Origin: Chakrabartia godavariana
GTDB taxonomy: Bacteria; Pseudomonadota; Alphaproteobacteria; Sphingomonadales; Sphingomonadaceae
DNA length: 64,000 nucleotides
Reading direction: 5' to 3'
Assembly (NCBI GenBank): GCA_005518185.1
Contig: RKSN01000002.1
Location: 662,352 to 726,351, forward strand
Of this stretch, positions 60,683 to 64,000 are shown in pieces (position 1 is the stretch's first letter; every line of letters begins with the position of its first letter). The position numbers and the translations under genes are program-made. Below the pieces are notes generated by a model, which saw only the letters and a list, made by a program, of their open reading frames with translations, had not been told where the DNA came from and searched no databases.

Positions 60683-60960
60683 AGCGCCGGGAAGCCAAGT
60701 CGCTCGTGAGCGACGAACAGCTCGCACTCCCGTTCGATCGTAGCCCCAAGGCAACCAGGAGCAACGGCGCGGAGCCACTCGCCGTCCGGATCCCCGATGC
60801 CGTGCGGATGACCGGGATCGGCCGGTCAAAGCTCTACGAGTTGATCGCTTCGGGCGATCTGGAAACGATCAAGATCGGCAGGTGCACTCTGGTGACGGTC
60901 GATGCGCTCAAAGCCCTTCTGGCCAAGGCACGGGCCGACAGCTACAAGGGAGGTCGTTGA
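60679..60960 (+). CDS. Excisionase-like helix-turn-helix protein
   Basis: A 93-residue protein with a C-terminal MerR/excisionase-type winged helix: VRIPDAVRMTGIGRSKLYEL, IASGDLETIKIGRCTLVTVD and DALKALLAKARADS. This is the DNA-binding domain of many recombination directionality factors. It lies 60 bp from the right-end integrase repeat (61021-61040). It is a candidate Xis controlling excision of this island, coupled to the ribbon-helix-helix protein. Confidence 0.82.
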   Translation: MKRREAKSLVSDEQLALPFDRSPKATRSNGAEPLAVRIPDAVRMTGIGRSKLYELIASGDLETIKIGRCTLVTVDALKALLAKARADSYKGGR

Positions 60961-61020
60961 GCATTGAAACACTGCGGGCAGCGATTTGAGTCCTCATCGA
61001 GGACCAAGCCGAAGCGCGTT

Positions 61021-61040
61021 ACGGTATTTTTGACGGTATC
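61021..61040. repeat. Right arm-type integrase repeat
   Basis: Exact 20-bp copy of 47207-47226, ACGGTATTTTTGACGGTATC, in the same orientation and 62 bp inside the candidate attR. It carries two ACGGTAT units, so both island ends have matching integrase arm sites. Confidence 0.75.
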
Positions 61041-61101
61041 GAATCAGCGAATCAGGGCAACAAAACATTGTGATACAACGCCTTGTTCGCACGTCACGGC
61101 C

Positions 61102-61120
61102 CCTCTTCTGGCACCATTTT
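61102..61120. other. Candidate attR
   Basis: CCTCTTCTGGCACCATTTT resembles the tRNA-Leu 3' end plus flank (CCTCTCCTGGGCACCATTTT, 47076-47095) with one substitution and one deletion. It lies just outside the right arm repeat. Its degeneracy may reflect decay since integration. A better or longer attR was not seen nearby. Confidence 0.5.
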
Positions 61121-61340
61121 CCGGATGAATCCCCCATAAAACGTGGAAGACGCCGGCTGACGGCGTGACTTGCCGCGAGGACGCTCCTCGCGCCGCCCGC
61201 GCCGTGCCTGATTTTTGATTCGCGCGCGGCCGCCATCTGAGCGGCCGTTGCGCGCAGGACACAGCCCCGCGCACGACCACCTCGACATGGTTCGGTAAAA
61301 GCGAGCGCCGAAGCACGTATACGGCTTCGGCGCTCCGGCT
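61121..61340. other. Gene-free chromosomal flank with hairpins
   Basis: No gene is seen. An imperfect G/C-rich hairpin lies around 61221-61255 (GCGGCCG against CGGCCGC). The perfect hairpin at 61303-61335 is listed separately. This stretch was presumably next to the tRNA gene before integration. Confidence 0.6.
61303..61335 (-). terminator. Terminator of the surface-protein gene
   Basis: GAGCGCCGAAGC-ACGTATACG-GCTTCGGCGCTC: perfect 12-bp stem, followed on the minus strand by GCTTTTACC. It begins 5 bp after the stop codon of the downstream large gene. Confidence 0.82.
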
Positions 61341-64000
61341 TTACTTGACCAGCTTGAGCTGGATCATCGCACGCGCTTCCTGACGCAGACCAGTCGTGCC
61401 GACATCGAGATTTGTCCCAAGTTCGAACGCCTCACTTGGGCCGAATCGGTAGCCAAAGCCAAGACCGCCCAGATAGCGCTGCATGCCGCCAACGGTTTCG
61501 AACGTTGCGCCAAGATAGGCCTGTGTGCGCGTCCCGCGGGTGACCGCGAGCTTGGCATCTGCACGGAAGCCGCAGGACAAGGCGGACCTTTCCGCAGAAT
61601 TGTCCTCGCACAGCAGTCCGGGGCTGAATTCAAGCCGCGCGGAATTGCCACCCTCATAGGCCGACTTCCGGAAGTCGATCGGCAGATGGATGGGCACCGA
61701 CAGACGCGTCACGTCGACATTGCCCACGAAGAAGCCGATACCGGAGCGCTGCTCACCGAGATAGCTGGCCGCAAGGCGTGCCGTCCCGAGCCGCTCTTGC
61801 GCATGCGACACGATGAGATCCGTCGTCAGCGCCGTGGCCCCAATGGCGATGTCGCCCGTGAGCGTTGCCCCATAGGTAAAGCGATCGCCCGTCATCTTGC
61901 CGGTCATGACAAAGCCATTGTCGGTCAGGCCGAAGTCATACCAGGCCTTGCCATAGCCGGCATAGGCCGCCACGCGCAGCTTCTCGGTCAGGCGCTGTCG
62001 CCCATATAGGTTGAGCTGAAGCGAGGTGTCGGAGATGCTGCTGTCGGCGAAGGCCTTCAGCTTGTCATCGGCAAAGGTTGCAAGGACACCCGCGCCGAGC
62101 GTCAGCGTCGGGTTCACGTCGGTCTCCACCCGAACGGCAGCCAGCGTGCGGAGCGTCCAGTCGCCATGCACACGCGATGCCGCCATCGCGCCATTCACAA
62201 AGACGCGGGTATGCCGTGCACAATCCTCGTTCACCTTCGCAAAGCTAAGGCGCGCCGACTGCGCTTGATTGTTGGCATTGAAGCCACCTGACACCGGCTT
62301 CTTGGAATTGACGTTACACGTGTCCCGGTTCCCGTCCTGCAGCAGTTGCTCGTTGAAGCTCAGCATGTCGCTGAGGCTGCGGGCCGCGTAGTTGCGCAAG
62401 CCGTTCCGGAGCGGATCGGCAATCTGGGCGAGCTTGCGCGCAATCTCATCCACATTGCGGATCGTCACCGTGACCGTCTGCAGCGCCACATTGCCGGCTG
62501 CGTCGGTCGCACGGACCTGCACGACGTAGCTGTTGTTGTGATCAGCATCGGTCGGACTTTCGTAGTTCGGTGCCTCCACGAAGCTCAGTGCGCCGGTCGA
62601 AGGATCGATGACGAACTTTGCCCGGTCCGTGCCGCCAACAAGGCTCCAAGCGACCGTTTCATTTGCCGACATCGTCGTCGCCAAGGTTAGGCCTTCATCG
62701 ATGGTGACCGCAGACTCCGCAGCACCCGCGCCACCGCTGGGGCCGGTGATGAGCGGTGCCGTATCGTCGATGTTCACCTCGTTGAGTTTGACTTCCACAG
62801 TGGCCGTTCCAAAGCCGTCCGTGACCTGAACGGTGAGGGTATGGACGTTGGGATCCACCTCGAAGTCATTGGCGGCCGACGTGGCGCCCGCAGGCGTCAG
62901 CGTCAGGGCACCGGTCGTCGCATCGATCGTGAACCAGCCATTGGTGTTGCCACCCGTGATCGAGAAGGTGCGGGTCGCCGAATAGCCGCCGCTGGCCGAG
63001 ACAGAGCCCAGCGTTGCGCCCGGCGAACGGCCTTCATTGTAGCTGAAGCTGTAGGACGGACGGTTGCCCGCATCGGTGGCGTTGGTGCCGGTGAACGCGA
63101 TGGGTGATCCCACCGGGTCGATCGGAATGTGGTTGTTGCCGATCCCGTTCGAGGTGGAGGCCGCATCCGTACCGATCGTAAAGGTGAAGCGCAGATAATA
63201 GGTGGTGGCCTGCGTTCCGGTCGGGGCGGTTGCCTGCGTCTGAACATTGTCCAACCCGCCGCCGAGCGCCGGCGTCACCGTGCCGCTGCTGGGAATAAGG
63301 ACGCTTTCCGTATTGTTATAGCCCGACGGCCCGGTGACCCGGATTTCGTAGGTTCCGGAGGACGCCGTGCCGGCCAGGATGAAGCTGTAGCGTCCATCGG
63401 CACCGGTCACCTGGTCGTTCGGTCCACCCACCGAAAGGTCAAGCCAGCTGTTGCTGACCTTGGCCCCGCCAAAATAGAGCGACACCTGCGCATTGCGGAC
63501 GGGCGTGCGGCGCACGCTGTCATAGACGACACCCGATGGGTCGATGAGGACGGCATCAACATGGGTCACCGTTGCACCGGGTACGACCGAGATGTTGCTG
63601 ACGGTTGAGCCTGATGCGCTGCCCGTGCTCGACGTCGCCATGGCACTGGTGAACTGCACAGAGTAGGTTCCCGGCACGACATTGTCGAAGCGATAGCTGC
63701 CATTGGCGGCGGTCGTGGTGGTGGCGACAACATTGTTGTTGGCGTCGACAAGCGTGACGGTGCGCCCCCCAATGCCGATGCCTGAGCCGCCACCCGCCGA
63801 ACGATTGGCACGCGTCAACGCTCCGGAAATGGAGGTCAGTGCGATATCATCGACGTTGCGCTCGTTGAGCTTGACCTCGATGGTCGTGGTGCGCGTGCCG
63901 TCAGAGACCTGCACGGTCAGCGTCTGCGTGTTGGCGAGGGTCTCGAAGTCGTTGGCGAGCGAGGTGCTGCCCGCCTGGGTCATCGTGATCACCCCGGTCG
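61341..64000 (-). CDS. Large surface protein, C-terminal part: cadherin-like and CNA-B-like repeats with a beta-barrel
   Basis: At least 886 residues are visible and the frame runs off the right edge. In order: a cadherin-like unit (NDFETLANTQTLTVQVSDGT), two CNA-B/SdrD-like units (RTVTLVDANNNVVATTTTAA and RRTPVRNAQVSLYFGGAKVS), two further cadherin-like units (EVDPNVHTLTVQVTDGFGTA and NYESPTDADHNNSYVVQVRA), and from about residue 600 a beta-barrel-like domain with alternating strands that ends MIQLKLVK. The barrel resembles an autotransporter translocator, although the last residue is Lys rather than Phe. An outer-membrane-anchored adhesin is inferred. Confidence 0.85.
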   Translation of the reverse strand, partial: TGVITMTQAGSTSLANDFETLANTQTLTVQVSDGTRTTTIEVKLNERNVDDIALTSISGALTRANRSAGGGSGIGIGGRTVTLVDANNNVVATTTTAANGSYRFDNVVPGTYSVQFTSAMATSSTGSASGSTVSNISVVPGATVTHVDAVLIDPSGVVYDSVRRTPVRNAQVSLYFGGAKVSNSWLDLSVGGPNDQVTGADGRYSFILAGTASSGTYEIRVTGPSGYNNTESVLIPSSGTVTPALGGGLDNVQTQATAPTGTQATTYYLRFTFTIGTDAASTSNGIGNNHIPIDPVGSPIAFTGTNATDAGNRPSYSFSYNEGRSPGATLGSVSASGGYSATRTFSITGGNTNGWFTIDATTGALTLTPAGATSAANDFEVDPNVHTLTVQVTDGFGTATVEVKLNEVNIDDTAPLITGPSGGAGAAESAVTIDEGLTLATTMSANETVAWSLVGGTDRAKFVIDPSTGALSFVEAPNYESPTDADHNNSYVVQVRATDAAGNVALQTVTVTIRNVDEIARKLAQIADPLRNGLRNYAARSLSDMLSFNEQLLQDGNRDTCNVNSKKPVSGGFNANNQAQSARLSFAKVNEDCARHTRVFVNGAMAASRVHGDWTLRTLAAVRVETDVNPTLTLGAGVLATFADDKLKAFADSSISDTSLQLNLYGRQRLTEKLRVAAYAGYGKAWYDFGLTDNGFVMTGKMTGDRFTYGATLTGDIAIGATALTTDLIVSHAQERLGTARLAASYLGEQRSGIGFFVGNVDVTRLSVPIHLPIDFRKSAYEGGNSARLEFSPGLLCEDNSAERSALSCGFRADAKLAVTRGTRTQAYLGATFETVGGMQRYLGGLGFGYRFGPSEAFELGTNLDVGTTGLRQEARAMIQLKLVK

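Larger units (their letters stand above)
47092..61120. mobile_element. tRNA-Leu-integrated genomic island carrying HipBA and a Dcm/MORC/Z1/AIPR system
   Basis: About 14 kb bounded by the tRNA-Leu 3' end on the left and a degenerate copy of that end (61102-61120) on the right. A P4-type integrase lies next to the tRNA. An excisionase-like HTH protein lies near the right end. Matching 20-bp direct repeats at 47207-47226 and 61021-61040 lie inside each end. Cargo is entirely defence or stability genes. No replication, capsid or conjugation genes are seen, so the element must be mobilised by others or is a minimal integrative island. Confidence 0.85.

Noticed and set aside
60227..60829. Minus-strand open frame of 200 codons over the RHH and excisionase-like genes
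   Set aside because: It lacks domain features and opposes two small overlapping plus-strand genes with clear DNA-binding patterns.

Overview
The window is GC-rich chromosomal DNA from an alphaproteobacterium, most likely a member of the Sphingomonadales. The clues are a MipZ-type ParA, a DivK-type response regulator, the lptC-lptA-lptB-rpoN order, a TonB-receptor-driven sugar locus, DUF3572 and DUF2059 proteins, and several families of palindromic intergenic repeats of the kind common in sphingomonads. The genus cannot be fixed from the sequence alone. No rRNA genes or CRISPR arrays are present. There is one tRNA gene, tRNA-Leu(CAG).

Layout. Positions 1-7.9 kb hold a sugar-utilisation locus: a TonB-dependent receptor, a LacI regulator, a ROK fructokinase, a GH68 sucrose-active enzyme, galK, galT and an SLC45/GPH-type sugar transporter. 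A shared palindrome (CAATCGATTG) occurs four times, 60-86 bp upstream of the receptor, GH68 and transporter genes, and defines a probable LacI regulon joining sucrose/fructose and galactose use. Positions 8-22.8 kb are metabolic and housekeeping: scoAB CoA-transferase, a SMP-30/VIT pair, a secreted DUF11 protein, a 2OG oxygenase, a semialdehyde dehydrogenase, a TPP enzyme, a NUDIX hydrolase, dnaN and a double aspartyl protease. Positions 22.9-46.9 kb continue with an Lhr-type helicase, phosphomannomutase, a membrane J-protein, mipZ, panC, a ridA cluster, divK, rpmG, dps, a POT peptide transporter, a double cold-shock-domain protein with a Gly-rich arm, RNase D, the lptC-lptA-lptB-rpoN operon, uppP and an NDUFA9-like reductase.

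Positions 47.0-61.1 kb are an integrated genomic island of about 14 kb. It starts at the 3' end of tRNA-Leu(CAG). It carries a P4-type integrase at the left end and an excisionase-like protein at the right end, paired 20-bp direct repeats just inside both ends, and a degenerate copy of the tRNA 3' end as candidate attR. Its cargo is a solitary MbcA/ParS-type antitoxin domain, a HipBA toxin-antitoxin with three operators spaced exactly 50 bp apart, a Vsr mismatch endonuclease, and a compact co-directional operon. That operon encodes a C5-cytosine methyltransferase, a MORC/MutL-like GHKL ATPase, a Z1-domain ATPase, a PD-(D/E)XK (DUF4420-type) protein and an AIPR protein. This is the best candidate for an under-characterised anti-phage system. 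A related MORC/Z1 restriction-like linkage has been proposed computationally (Iyer, Abhiman and Aravind, 2008), so the gene set is not wholly unknown, but its mechanism is open as far as I know.

Positions 61.3-64 kb hold the 3' part of a large surface protein with cadherin-like and CNA-B-like repeats and a C-terminal beta-barrel. A window-wide pattern also stands out. Seven long inverted repeats from three families sit exactly in gaps between convergent genes, where they probably act as bidirectional terminators.
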